From an uncultured Collinsella sp. (GTDB taxonomy: Bacteria; Actinomycetota; Coriobacteriia; Coriobacteriales; Coriobacteriaceae): DNA of 7,322 nt. Shown in pieces: positions 1 to 6,236 of the stretch (its first letter is position 1; each line of letters starts with the position of its first letter). Where the stretch lies: the NCBI GenBank assembly GCA_900551635.1, contig URWQ01000069.1, forward strand, positions 1 through 7,322, in the 5' to 3' direction. The position numbers and the translations under genes were made by a program. A model generated the notes under the pieces. That model did no database searches. It was not told where the DNA came from and was given only the letters and a program-made list of their open reading frames with translations.

Positions 1-1
1 C

Positions 2-691
2 TCCACGCACCTCGAGCCCCTGCGCGAGCTCGTGCTGCGCACCCATGCTGACATCGGTCTGGCCCATGACGGCGACGCCGACCGCGCGCTGTTCGTGGAC
101 AGCGAGGGCAATGAGATCGACGGTGACTACATCCTGGCTATCTGCGGTTCTGACCTCGCCGCTCGCGGCAAGCTCGCCAACTCCGAGATCGTCTCGACCG
201 TCATGTGCAACCTGGGCTTCTCCATCGCTATGAAGGAGCAGGGCTTCGAGATGGTTCAGACCGCCGTGGGTGACCGCTACGTTCTGGAGCGCATGCTCGC
301 GGACGGCGCCGTCATCGGCGGCGAACAGTCCGGCCACATCATCTTCCTGGAGCACAACACCACCGGTGACGGCCTGGTGACGGCTCTGCAGCTGCTGGCC
401 GTGCTCAAGCGCACCGGTCGTACCCTCACCGATCTTGCCGGCATCATGAAGAAGTACCCGCAGGTACTCGTCAACGTGCATTCCGACAACAAGGCTGGTC
501 TGGACGATTGCCAGCCCATCTGGGATGCCGTCGCTGCTGCCGAGAAGGAGCTTGACGGCCGCGGTCGCATTCTGGTGCGCCCGAGCGGTACCGAGCCGCT
601 GGTCCGCGTGATGGCCGAGGCCGAGACGCACGAGCTGACCCAGCGCGTTGTCGACGATATCGTCGAGGTTGTCAAGCGCGAACTTCCCTAA
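2..691 (+). CDS. glmM: Phosphoglucosamine mutase, C-terminal part (5' end outside window)
   Basis: GlmM interconverts glucosamine-6-phosphate and glucosamine-1-phosphate in the cytosol, on the route to UDP-GlcNAc for peptidoglycan. The reading frame is open from base 2, so 229 codons of a protein normally about 450 residues long are visible; the N-terminal domain and the phosphoserine loop are upstream of the window. Three hallmark motifs of the alpha-D-phosphohexomutase family appear in the right order. The metal-binding loop DGDADR is at 68-85, with its three aspartates. The sugar-binding loop GGEQSGH is at 317-337. The C-terminal phosphate-binding loop RPSGTEP is at 578-598. The GGEQSGH form and the following H-I-I-F-L-E point to GlmM rather than phosphomannomutase. 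The stop is TAA at 689-691. No terminator separates it from the next gene 72 bases downstream, so read-through is possible. Confidence 0.95.
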   Translation, partial: STHLEPLRELVLRTHADIGLAHDGDADRALFVDSEGNEIDGDYILAICGSDLAARGKLANSEIVSTVMCNLGFSIAMKEQGFEMVQTAVGDRYVLERMLADGAVIGGEQSGHIIFLEHNTTGDGLVTALQLLAVLKRTGRTLTDLAGIMKKYPQVLVNVHSDNKAGLDDCQPIWDAVAAAEKELDGRGRILVRPSGTEPLVRVMAEAETHELTQRVVDDIVEVVKRELP

Positions 692-721
692 TGGTCAAAA
701 ACGGGTGCCAAGTGGTAAACT
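692..721 (+). promoter_or_regulatory. Possible sigma-70-type promoter for the EIIA gene
   Basis: In the 72-base gap after glmM there is an extended -10 candidate, TGG followed by TAAACT (716-721), which matches TATAAT at 4 of 6 positions. An 18-base spacer separates it from TGGTCA (692-697), which matches TTGACA at 4 of 6. Transcription would start near 728, about 35 bases before the EIIA start codon. The match is modest, and transcription from glmM is an alternative. Confidence 0.3.
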
Positions 722-763
722 GTTAAGGTTATTTTTGATTGATCGGTATGTCCGAGGGGGAGC

Positions 764-1261
764 ATGTTCACTAAAGTCCTAAGGTCTTTTGGTATGCGTG
801 GTCGAGTCCTTACGTTGGATGCTCCCATCTCGGGCGACGTCATTCCGCTCTCCGAGGTAAACGATCAGACGTTTGCTACCGGCCTTTTGGGCCAGGGCGT
901 GGCGATTCAGCCCACCGGAACGCGTGTGATTGCACCGGCTGATGCCAAGGTCGAGGCCATTTTTCCCACGGGACACGCTGTTGCGCTTAACACGGTCGAT
1001 GGCTTGGACGTGCTCATCCACGTTGGTTTGGACACTGTTCAGCTCGAGGGCAAGCACTTTACCGTACATGCGCAAGTGGGTGACATCGTCCATAAGGGTG
1101 ATGTACTCATTGAGTTCGATCGCGAGGCAATTGCTGCCGAGGGCTACGATGTGACGGTTCCCATCTTGGTGTGCAACTCCGTTGAGTTCTCGAGCATCAA
1201 GGGCTCCGTTGGCGTGCATGTCGAAGAGATGGACCAACTCATCGTTGCTCGCGAGCGCTAG
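764..1261 (+). CDS. crr: PTS glucose-family EIIA protein, single domain
   Basis: This 165-residue protein is a soluble phosphocarrier of the sugar phosphotransferase system. It accepts phosphate from HPr and passes it to the EIIB domain of a glucose-type or N-acetylglucosamine-type permease; in some bacteria it also acts as a regulator. The whole length fits the EIIA-Glc fold. The early part has PISGDVIPL and then VIAPADAKV. The two active-site histidines are H71 (in GHAVAL) and H86 (in LIHVGLDTV), the latter being the phosphorylated residue by analogy with the E. coli protein. The late motif GDVLIEFD is also present. Start ATG 764 follows GAGGGGG (754-760) at 3-base spacing. It is not fused to EIIB or EIIC domains, so its permease partner must be encoded elsewhere. 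Its place beside nagB suggests an amino-sugar or glucose role, but the substrate cannot be read from the sequence. The symbol is by family analogy. Confidence 0.92.
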   Translation: MFTKVLRSFGMRGRVLTLDAPISGDVIPLSEVNDQTFATGLLGQGVAIQPTGTRVIAPADAKVEAIFPTGHAVALNTVDGLDVLIHVGLDTVQLEGKHFTVHAQVGDIVHKGDVLIEFDREAIAAEGYDVTVPILVCNSVEFSSIKGSVGVHVEEMDQLIVARER

Positions 1262-1283
1262 CAAGTGCATGTGGCCATTAGCC

Positions 1284-1289
1284 TACAAT
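1284..1289 (+). promoter_or_regulatory. Possible -10 element of a nagB promoter
   Basis: TACAAT matches the TATAAT consensus at 5 of 6 positions and lies 23 bases after the EIIA stop. No convincing -35 box sits 16-18 bases upstream. If used, transcription would begin near 1296, just before the first strong hairpin of the nagB leader, giving a leader of about 235 bases. No terminator separates the EIIA gene from nagB, so read-through is the alternative. Confidence 0.3.
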
Positions 1290-1302
1290 TCAAACACGTT
1301 TG

Positions 1303-1532
1303 CGGAGGGCGCCCTTGAAAGAGGACGCCCTCCGTGGCAAGATGGGATTTGTCCGAAGCTAAAAGGCTTTGGGTCACCGTGGACGGGCAGGGGCCTCGAC
1401 GCGGTTAGACACGAGACACATACATTACGCGACCTCGCCCTGGTGGCCGCACACGTTGGTTGCGGCCGACGCGGGCCGCGGGCAAGTGCTTGTAAGGGAG
1501 CCTTGCCTCTCTTGTACGAGAAAGGACGCGTA
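1303..1532 (+). promoter_or_regulatory. Structured 5' leader of nagB, candidate cis-regulatory RNA
   Basis: The stretch between the EIIA gene and nagB carries no gene but many helices. A 9-bp perfect stem (1303-1311 with 1326-1334) continues past a C/A mismatch into four more pairs capped by a GAAA tetraloop (1317-1320). A second hairpin pairs 1353-1359 with 1366-1372. Near the 3' end the helices compete. GCGGCC at 1462-1467 can pair with 1445-1450 or with 1474-1479. CTTGCC at 1502-1507 closes a hairpin with GGCAAG at 1481-1486, extended by 1488-1491 with 1498-1501. Alternatively, 1501-1504 can pair with AAGG at 1522-1525, inside the nagB Shine-Dalgarno. There is no run of T after any helix, so control of translation is more likely than termination. 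I do not recognise a known riboswitch or T-box consensus. Confidence 0.45.
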
Positions 1533-2261
1533 ATGAAAATCATTAAAGCTAAAGACTACGAGGATATGAGCCGCAAGGCCGCTAATATCATCTCGGCCCA
1601 GGTTATCCTCAAGCCCGACTGTGTGCTGGGTCTTGCCACCGGCTCCACCCCGATCGGTGCCTACAAGCAGCTCGCTGCTTGGTACGAGAAGGGCGACGTC
1701 GACTTTGCCGAGGTCAGCACCTACAACCTGGACGAGTATCGCGGCCTTTCGCACGACGATCCCCAGAGCTATCACTACTTCATGCGTGAGAACTTCTTCG
1801 ATCACATCAACATCGACCTGAACAACACGCATGTGCCCGACGGTTCCAACCCCGACGCCGCCGCTGCCTGCTCTGAGTACGACAAGATCGTCGCCGCCGC
1901 CGGTTACCCGGATCTGCAGCTGCTCGGCATTGGCAACAACGGCCACATCGGCTTCAACGAGCCCGATGACCACTTCTCCAAGGGCACGCACTGTGTCGAC
2001 CTCACCGAGAGCACTATTCAGGCCAACAGCCGCCTGTTCGACAGCATCGACGATGTTCCCCGTCAGGCCTACACCATGGGTACCCAGACCATCATGTATG
2101 CCCGCATGATCCTGGTCGTCGCCAACGGCGAGGCCAAGGCTCAGGCCGTGCACGACATGTGCTATGGTCCGGTTACGCCCGAGTGCCCGGCTTCGATCCT
2201 GCAGCTGCACACCAACTGCGTTGTCGTTGCCGACGAGGCCGCCCTTTCGCTCTGCGAGTAG
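1533..2261 (+). CDS. nagB: Glucosamine-6-phosphate deaminase NagB
   Basis: NagB converts glucosamine-6-phosphate to fructose-6-phosphate and ammonia, feeding amino sugars into glycolysis. The protein is 242 residues. It shows the phosphate-binding loop GLATGST (33-39), the catalytic NLDEY segment with D67 as the presumed general base, and GIGNNGHIGFNEP (132-144) holding H138 and E143, equivalent to the E. coli His143/Glu148 pair. The residue matching E. coli Asp141 is N136, which I recall as common in Gram-positive NagB. The protein lacks the longer C-terminal tail of the 266-residue allosteric E. coli enzyme and resembles the shorter Bacillus type. The frame stays open upstream to 1182, but ATG 1533 is chosen because AAAGGA (1521-1526) lies 6 bases before it and the protein aligns from MKII. 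The long structured leader suggests post-transcriptional control. Confidence 0.96.
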   Translation: MKIIKAKDYEDMSRKAANIISAQVILKPDCVLGLATGSTPIGAYKQLAAWYEKGDVDFAEVSTYNLDEYRGLSHDDPQSYHYFMRENFFDHINIDLNNTHVPDGSNPDAAAACSEYDKIVAAAGYPDLQLLGIGNNGHIGFNEPDDHFSKGTHCVDLTESTIQANSRLFDSIDDVPRQAYTMGTQTIMYARMILVVANGEAKAQAVHDMCYGPVTPECPASILQLHTNCVVVADEAALSLCE

Positions 2262-2293
2262 CGCGAATCCTACAGCTCGACATAGCCTTGCCT

Positions 2294-2321
2294 AAGGCCT
2301 CCGCTTTGCGGGGGCCTTTTT
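2294..2321 (+). terminator. Intrinsic terminator after nagB
   Basis: An 11-bp stem with one G-T pair (2294-2304 with 2308-2318) has a 3-base TTT loop. It continues into a T run at 2317-2321 and then a T-rich tail (GTTAT). It starts 32 bases after the nagB stop and closes this transcription unit. Confidence 0.9.
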
Positions 2322-2325
2322 GTTA

Positions 2326-2709
2326 TCCCTTTCCGCCCACTTGACCAAAATCTTGCCACAAGCTTGACGAACGCCGGACGCCCAACAGTTTAATTCATTC
2401 CATATCAGATTCTATGCAAAAATGCCACTAAAAGGTCGTAGACGGTAGCGGGTGCTAGGCGAGTTGAATGACATAACTGAACCCTGTTCATCTGCGTTAC
2501 ACTGCCGCTTAGATGGGACAAGCTGACAAGCTCATTTACCTGCTTAAAGACCGATTAGTCGGGGGATTAATAACAATCGGCCCTCGCTGTACAAAAACTT
2601 GCCGCTTGCGTACCAAAAGACAACCTAAAACACAAGGTCGCTCTATTCATAGCGCGGCTTGTATGGTCTTGCGGCTACAGTGTCCATACGGTCGAGTTGA
2701 GGAGCGGGC
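2326..2709 (+). promoter_or_regulatory. Gene-free control region of the large regulator, rich in CTTG/CAAG repeats
   Basis: I see no credible gene in these 384 bases. CTTG occurs at 2340, 2352, 2363, 2598, 2605, 2658 and 2668; CAAG occurs at 2359, 2519, 2527 and 2633. That is about 11 sites where roughly 3 are expected by chance. The first three form direct repeats CTTGACC, CTTGCCA and CTTGACG, 12 and 11 bases apart. There is also a perfect tandem repeat of GACAAGCT (2517-2532), an inverted repeat CCGATT/AATCGG (2551-2556, 2575-2580), and an inverted repeat GTATGG/CCATAC (2661-2666, 2684-2689) just before the ribosome binding site. A weak promoter candidate is TTGACG (2364-2369) with TTTAAT (2389-2394), although its 19-base spacer is long. 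Spaced direct repeats are how SARP-type regulators bind, so autoregulation is conceivable but unproven. Confidence 0.4.
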
Positions 2710-5709
2710 ATGGTAAACGATTTGAGCGGTATAGACGACCTCGAGCTGATGCCGCTGGGCGGAGGCTATATGGTGCGACGCGAACGCTTGATGAATGAGC
2801 TTATCGCCAAGGGCCGAAAGGCCGGCATCGTGGTTCTTTATGCGCCCGACGGGTTTGGGAAGACTTCGGTGCTGCTGCAGTACACCCATGAGGTTAAATG
2901 CGACCCGACGCGAGGCCCCGTGCGGATTATCGAGGCCGATCGCGCCACTGGGCGCGAGGTGTTTATGCAGCTTGAGGTGGTTGCCGAAGAACTCAAAGAC
3001 AAACCGCACTCCCTTATCGCGATTGATAATGTGCCAAACCTCGATCAGCACGATACCGAAGACCTCATCGACAGGATTCGCGGCCTGCGCGCTATGGGGG
3101 TAGGGGTCTTTATCTCCTGCCGTCCTTCAAATCGTCAGCTGATTCACGGGCTGGGCGATTCGCTTAAGATCAATGCGCAGATGCTCAAGGTGCATGCCTA
3201 TGAGTATTCGGCGTGGGCATCGGCGTTTTCGATCAGCACGTCGCTTGACTTTTATCAGCTCACGCAGGGCGTGCCCGAGCTCGTTTCGGCATTGCAGACG
3301 GGTCTGTATGGCCAAGGCGACGTAGCCGGTCTGCTCGAAAACGAGATTGTCAACGTATATGGCGCGGCACTTGTCGATCTGGCTTCGCTCGAAAATAACG
3401 CGCTGTTTTGCGTGGCATGTCTCATGGTTTTGATGGGCGAGGGCAATATCGCAGAACTCGAGGCCTGTGGGGTGAGGTTGTCGATGGTCGACCAGTCCTA
3501 CTTTGTACGTGACTACCCGATCTTTGGCTTGGATCCCGCCGAGCGGAGTTTTACGTGTCTGGGCACGGAGGATAACGGACGTTTGCGTTTGCGTAAGTTG
3601 GTGGCCGAGGTTCGCCCCGAACTTGTTCCGAGGGCGGCCCGGATTTTGCTTAAGGCGGGCCGATGCGATGCGGCGATGGGCCTGGCGGACGCCTTTTTGG
3701 ACCGCGAAGCGGTCCTTGAACTTGCTGGACAGTATGGGGTCGATCTTGCTCTGACGGGGCACGGGGCCGATATCTGCCGAGCAGCGTTGGGCACGATCGA
3801 TACCGACGATCCGGCTCCAGAGCCAACGCCCGCCGAGGCGCTTGGCGTATATCTGGCAGCGGTCAGCGTGTCCAATACAAAGCTCGCCCGCTATATGGCA
3901 TCGGTCATCGAGCGCGGGGGCGAACGGGCGGCCTGCGAAATAGACCCTGTTTCATGGAGGGTGGCCCAGACACTGACGGCTGTTTGCTATGGGGACAACG
4001 GACTTGGGCTTCCTACGAACCTGGCCGTGCCAGAAATAGAGACGTCCCACACCGCACTCGACATGCTGTCCGCGCATATCGAGGTCAAGCGCTGCCTGAC
4101 CGAGCGGGGAGATGACGGCGGCGTTCTACAGCAGCTCAAAACGAGCAAGGCCTACGATTGTGAGCTCGACATCGCGGGGATTGTTATACGGGCCGACAGC
4201 ATGCTGGTGGAGCTCTTTGACGGGTCGTTTGCGGGAACCGACGAGCGCGACGACGAGATGACGGTGGTGCGGGAGGCGCTCGACGTACGTGGGCTTAAGG
4301 CGATGGCTATCTGGGTGCGCATGGTGTTGGCGGCACGGCGGCTCCTTTCCGGCTTGCCGGTAACCGACGACGCGGCGTTCAACGAGCTCGATCGTTTTGC
4401 CGTGCGCATGCGCGACAACCAGATTCAGCTGTTTGGCCTGTTGCTAGAAGGCTGGCAGTCGCTAGCAGAGGGACGGCCGGTTAATGCAAAGTTCCGTGCG
4501 GTCCAAGTGCTCAAACTTGCCGAGGAGTCGATTGCGTACATGCGCGATAACGCATTGCTGCTGGAGCGCGCGGCATATCTGCGTAACACCTCGATGGTTT
4601 CGGTGCGCGAGGAAGCGGAGCTACTCGATATAAGCCAGACGCAGGTTGGTGGCGCAGAAGCCTGGATGGTTGCGCTGCATTTAGCCTGTGCGGGCCGAGA
4701 CAGCGACCTTGCGGCCTGGATGTCCATGAATCGTGCGGGGATTCTAGAGCCATCGTATCGGCTCTTTGCGCGCCTTGCCATGCATTGTCTGGGCGAGCCG
4801 GCGGCCAGGATACGCAAGAAGCTTCCCGTGCGCGAGCTGTCGCGGTACTCGCTGCGCGACGATTTGGAAGGGGAGGGCGAGCGCCTATTCCAGGCCGGCG
4901 AGGTTGAAGCCGTTGATACCATCGACCATATCGAGATTCGCATGTTTGGTGCGTTTCGCGCCGAGCGCGACGGGTTTCCCATCACGGACAAAATGTGGCG
5001 CCGCAAGAAGGCGGCGACACTTGCCGAGCGGCTTGCGCTGGGCATGGATGCGCTCGTCGACCGCGAGACGCTGGCCATGGAGCTGTGGCCCCATGCCGAG
5101 TTCAATAGCGCCCGCAATAACCTGTACTCGACGATATCGCGCTTGCGGTCGGCTTTGGGACCGACGCCAGACGGCAAGTCGTGTGTGCTCATCCAAAATG
5201 AATGCATCGGACTCAACGGCGACTACGTCAAGACCGATGTACGACTGTTTGACCAGATAAGCCGCGAGGTTTTGGGAAATCGCACGGGTGCGCGCGGGCC
5301 CCATTTAGTTGAGCTGTGTCTTAAGATTGAGCAGCTTTATGCCGGACCGTTGTATGTTCCCAATGGCTGTAATCCCACCTACTTTTTGCGTATGCGACGC
5401 ATTATGCAGTCAAAGTACATCGATTGCATGATTAAGGGGGCAAATGCCGCTCTAGAAGAAAACGATCTGCAGTCGGCGATTTGGCTGGCGGAGTCGGGGC
5501 TTCGGCAGGAAACGGCGCGTGAGGATATGGTGCGCTGCGCCATGCGCGTCTACAGTGCGGCGGGGCGGCGGCGCGATATCGTCGAGCTGTACAGCGGGCA
5601 TATGCACCATCTGAGGGAACAGGTCAATGGCGTGCCCGAGCCCGAGACGCGGCGCCTATACGAGCGCTTGGTGGAGGGGCGGCTCAATCGCGTGCTGGTC
5701 GAGCGATAA
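2710..5709 (+). CDS. Large transcriptional regulator: MalT/STAND-like NTPase with C-terminal winged helix and BTAD domain
   Basis: A 999-residue cytosolic protein, probably an ATP-dependent transcription factor. The N-terminal part (about 20-330) looks like a MalT/STAND NTPase. It has a Walker A APDGFGKTS (45-53, with K51 and T52), a Walker B LIAIDNV (102-108, D106), a conserved RPS at 138-140, and TQGVPELV (185-192), like the GxP motif of that family. The middle (about 330-735) is helix-rich and probably made of TPR-like repeats that sense a signal. From about 741 comes an OmpR/SARP-type winged helix (IEIRMFGAF, then ELWPHAEFNSARNNLYSTISRLR), followed by a bacterial transcriptional activation domain from about 850 (LYAGPLY near 876). 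Classic SARPs carry the winged helix at the N-terminus, and MalT carries a LuxR helix at the C-terminus, so this order is a hybrid. Start ATG 2710 follows TGAGGAG (2698-2704) at 5-base spacing. The ligand and targets are unknown. Confidence 0.85.
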   Translation: MVNDLSGIDDLELMPLGGGYMVRRERLMNELIAKGRKAGIVVLYAPDGFGKTSVLLQYTHEVKCDPTRGPVRIIEADRATGREVFMQLEVVAEELKDKPHSLIAIDNVPNLDQHDTEDLIDRIRGLRAMGVGVFISCRPSNRQLIHGLGDSLKINAQMLKVHAYEYSAWASAFSISTSLDFYQLTQGVPELVSALQTGLYGQGDVAGLLENEIVNVYGAALVDLASLENNALFCVACLMVLMGEGNIAELEACGVRLSMVDQSYFVRDYPIFGLDPAERSFTCLGTEDNGRLRLRKLVAEVRPELVPRAARILLKAGRCDAAMGLADAFLDREAVLELAGQYGVDLALTGHGADICRAALGTIDTDDPAPEPTPAEALGVYLAAVSVSNTKLARYMASVIERGGERAACEIDPVSWRVAQTLTAVCYGDNGLGLPTNLAVPEIETSHTALDMLSAHIEVKRCLTERGDDGGVLQQLKTSKAYDCELDIAGIVIRADSMLVELFDGSFAGTDERDDEMTVVREALDVRGLKAMAIWVRMVLAARRLLSGLPVTDDAAFNELDRFAVRMRDNQIQLFGLLLEGWQSLAEGRPVNAKFRAVQVLKLAEESIAYMRDNALLLERAAYLRNTSMVSVREEAELLDISQTQVGGAEAWMVALHLACAGRDSDLAAWMSMNRAGILEPSYRLFARLAMHCLGEPAARIRKKLPVRELSRYSLRDDLEGEGERLFQAGEVEAVDTIDHIEIRMFGAFRAERDGFPITDKMWRRKKAATLAERLALGMDALVDRETLAMELWPHAEFNSARNNLYSTISRLRSALGPTPDGKSCVLIQNECIGLNGDYVKTDVRLFDQISREVLGNRTGARGPHLVELCLKIEQLYAGPLYVPNGCNPTYFLRMRRIMQSKYIDCMIKGANAALEENDLQSAIWLAESGLRQETAREDMVRCAMRVYSAAGRRRDIVELYSGHMHHLREQVNGVPEPETRRLYERLVEGRLNRVLVER

Positions 5710-5741
5710 AAAACGGGCGCCCGAAGTACTTGGGCACCCGT
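5708..5741 (-). terminator. Intrinsic terminator of yhbY, overlapping the regulator's stop codon
   Basis: ACGGG-C-GCCCG (5713-5723) pairs with 5731-5741 across one C/A mismatch, leaving a short loop. On the - strand the stem is followed by six T residues (A run at 5708-5713 on the + strand), part of which lies in the TAA stop of the regulator. On the + strand no T run follows the hairpin, so it would terminate the regulator's transcript only weakly. Confidence 0.8.
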
Positions 5742-5778
5742 AAGCTTGCTATGTGTTGGCTCGCCGGATCATTGGCTC

Positions 5779-6078
5779 TTAGACGAGCTTGATCTTCTCG
5801 ATGTCCTTGCGCGAGGACTCGCGATACAGCGAGAACTTGCGGCCGATAACCTGGACGACCTCGGCGTGGCAACGCTCGGCGAGCTCTTCGGCGGCCTCGC
5901 GGGCGGAAAGACTGGAGCCATCGAGCACGGAGCACTTAACGAGCTCGTGCTTCTCCAGGTAGGCGACCGTCTGCTCGACGGTGCCCTCGTTGACGTCGGA
6001 CTTGCCGATGATGATAGCGGGGTTGAGGTGATGGGCCATGCTGCGAAGCTGCTTGACCTGGGCTCCTGTCAGTGCCAT
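5779..6078 (-). CDS. yhbY: YhbY family RNA-binding protein (CRM domain)
   Basis: A 99-residue protein consisting of a single CRS1/YhbY (CRM) RNA-binding domain, the typical size for the family. Bacterial YhbY associates with pre-50S ribosomal particles and is thought to help ribosome assembly. The whole domain is visible: an opening helix LTGAQVKQLRSMAHHL, the loop region AIIIGKSDVNEG (21-32), HELVKC (44-49), and the closing strand QVIGRKFSLYR (76-86), which matches the conserved VIGxxxxLYR end of the family. The start at 6078 (ATG on the - strand) fits the family's N-terminus. The upstream Shine-Dalgarno is weak, a purine-rich AGAAAGCGAGAA only. It is convergent with the regulator gene and lies 158 bases downstream of the methyltransferase stop on the same strand, with no clear terminator between them, so co-transcription is possible. 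No functional link to the methyltransferase is evident. Confidence 0.93.
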   Translation of the reverse strand: MALTGAQVKQLRSMAHHLNPAIIIGKSDVNEGTVEQTVAYLEKHELVKCSVLDGSSLSAREAAEELAERCHAEVVQVIGRKFSLYRESSRKDIEKIKLV

Positions 6079-6099
6079 GGGTTCTCGCTTTCTATGTAT

Positions 6100-6119
6100 G
6101 GGGCGCCCCGCGACGGGGC
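6100..6119 (-). repeat. GC-rich palindrome/hairpin in the yhbY leader
   Basis: GCCCCG (6105-6110) and CGGGGC (6114-6119) form a 6-bp stem with a 3-base loop. It overlaps a perfect 10-base palindrome (6100-6109), so the two foldings exclude one another. It lies 22 bases before the yhbY start and has no T run on either strand, so it is not a standard terminator. The rest of the 158-base gap (6079-6236) shows no gene and no convincing promoter. Confidence 0.4.
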
Positions 6120-6236
6120 CTTAATCTACGTGAGCTGTCCCACGATAGCGCAGGAACGGCGCGGTGTGGAGCGCGTTTGCCCAGTTCAAAAAGAATGCGG
6201 ATGCCGAGTGAGTGGGCGGTGCGGACTGCGAATAGG

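Noticed and set aside
1182..1532. In-frame upstream extension of nagB (117 extra codons)
   Set aside because: The frame is open by chance in GC-rich DNA. The extension overlaps the EIIA gene, runs through strong RNA hairpins and has no family match, whereas ATG 1533 has a good Shine-Dalgarno and fits the NagB N-terminus.
1262..1532. Known structured RNA (RNase P, SRP, tmRNA, T-box, glmS ribozyme) before nagB
   Set aside because: I looked for their hallmark sequences, including the T-box antiterminator motif and the glmS core, and found none. A covariance-model search would settle this.
1283..1543. Open frame on the - strand across the nagB leader
   Set aside because: It has no recognisable family and overlaps the structured leader and the nagB start. 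It reads as the antisense of RNA helices.
2513..2716. 67-codon open frame upstream of the regulator
   Set aside because: It has no Shine-Dalgarno, its composition is arbitrary and rich in Arg and Lys, it contains the tandem GACAAGCT repeat, and it runs into the regulator start. It is more likely part of the control region.
4425..5216. 263-codon open frame antisense to the regulator
   Set aside because: It is Ser/Arg-rich, typical of antisense frames in GC-rich genes, and has no domain or ribosome binding site. The + strand carries the winged helix domain here.
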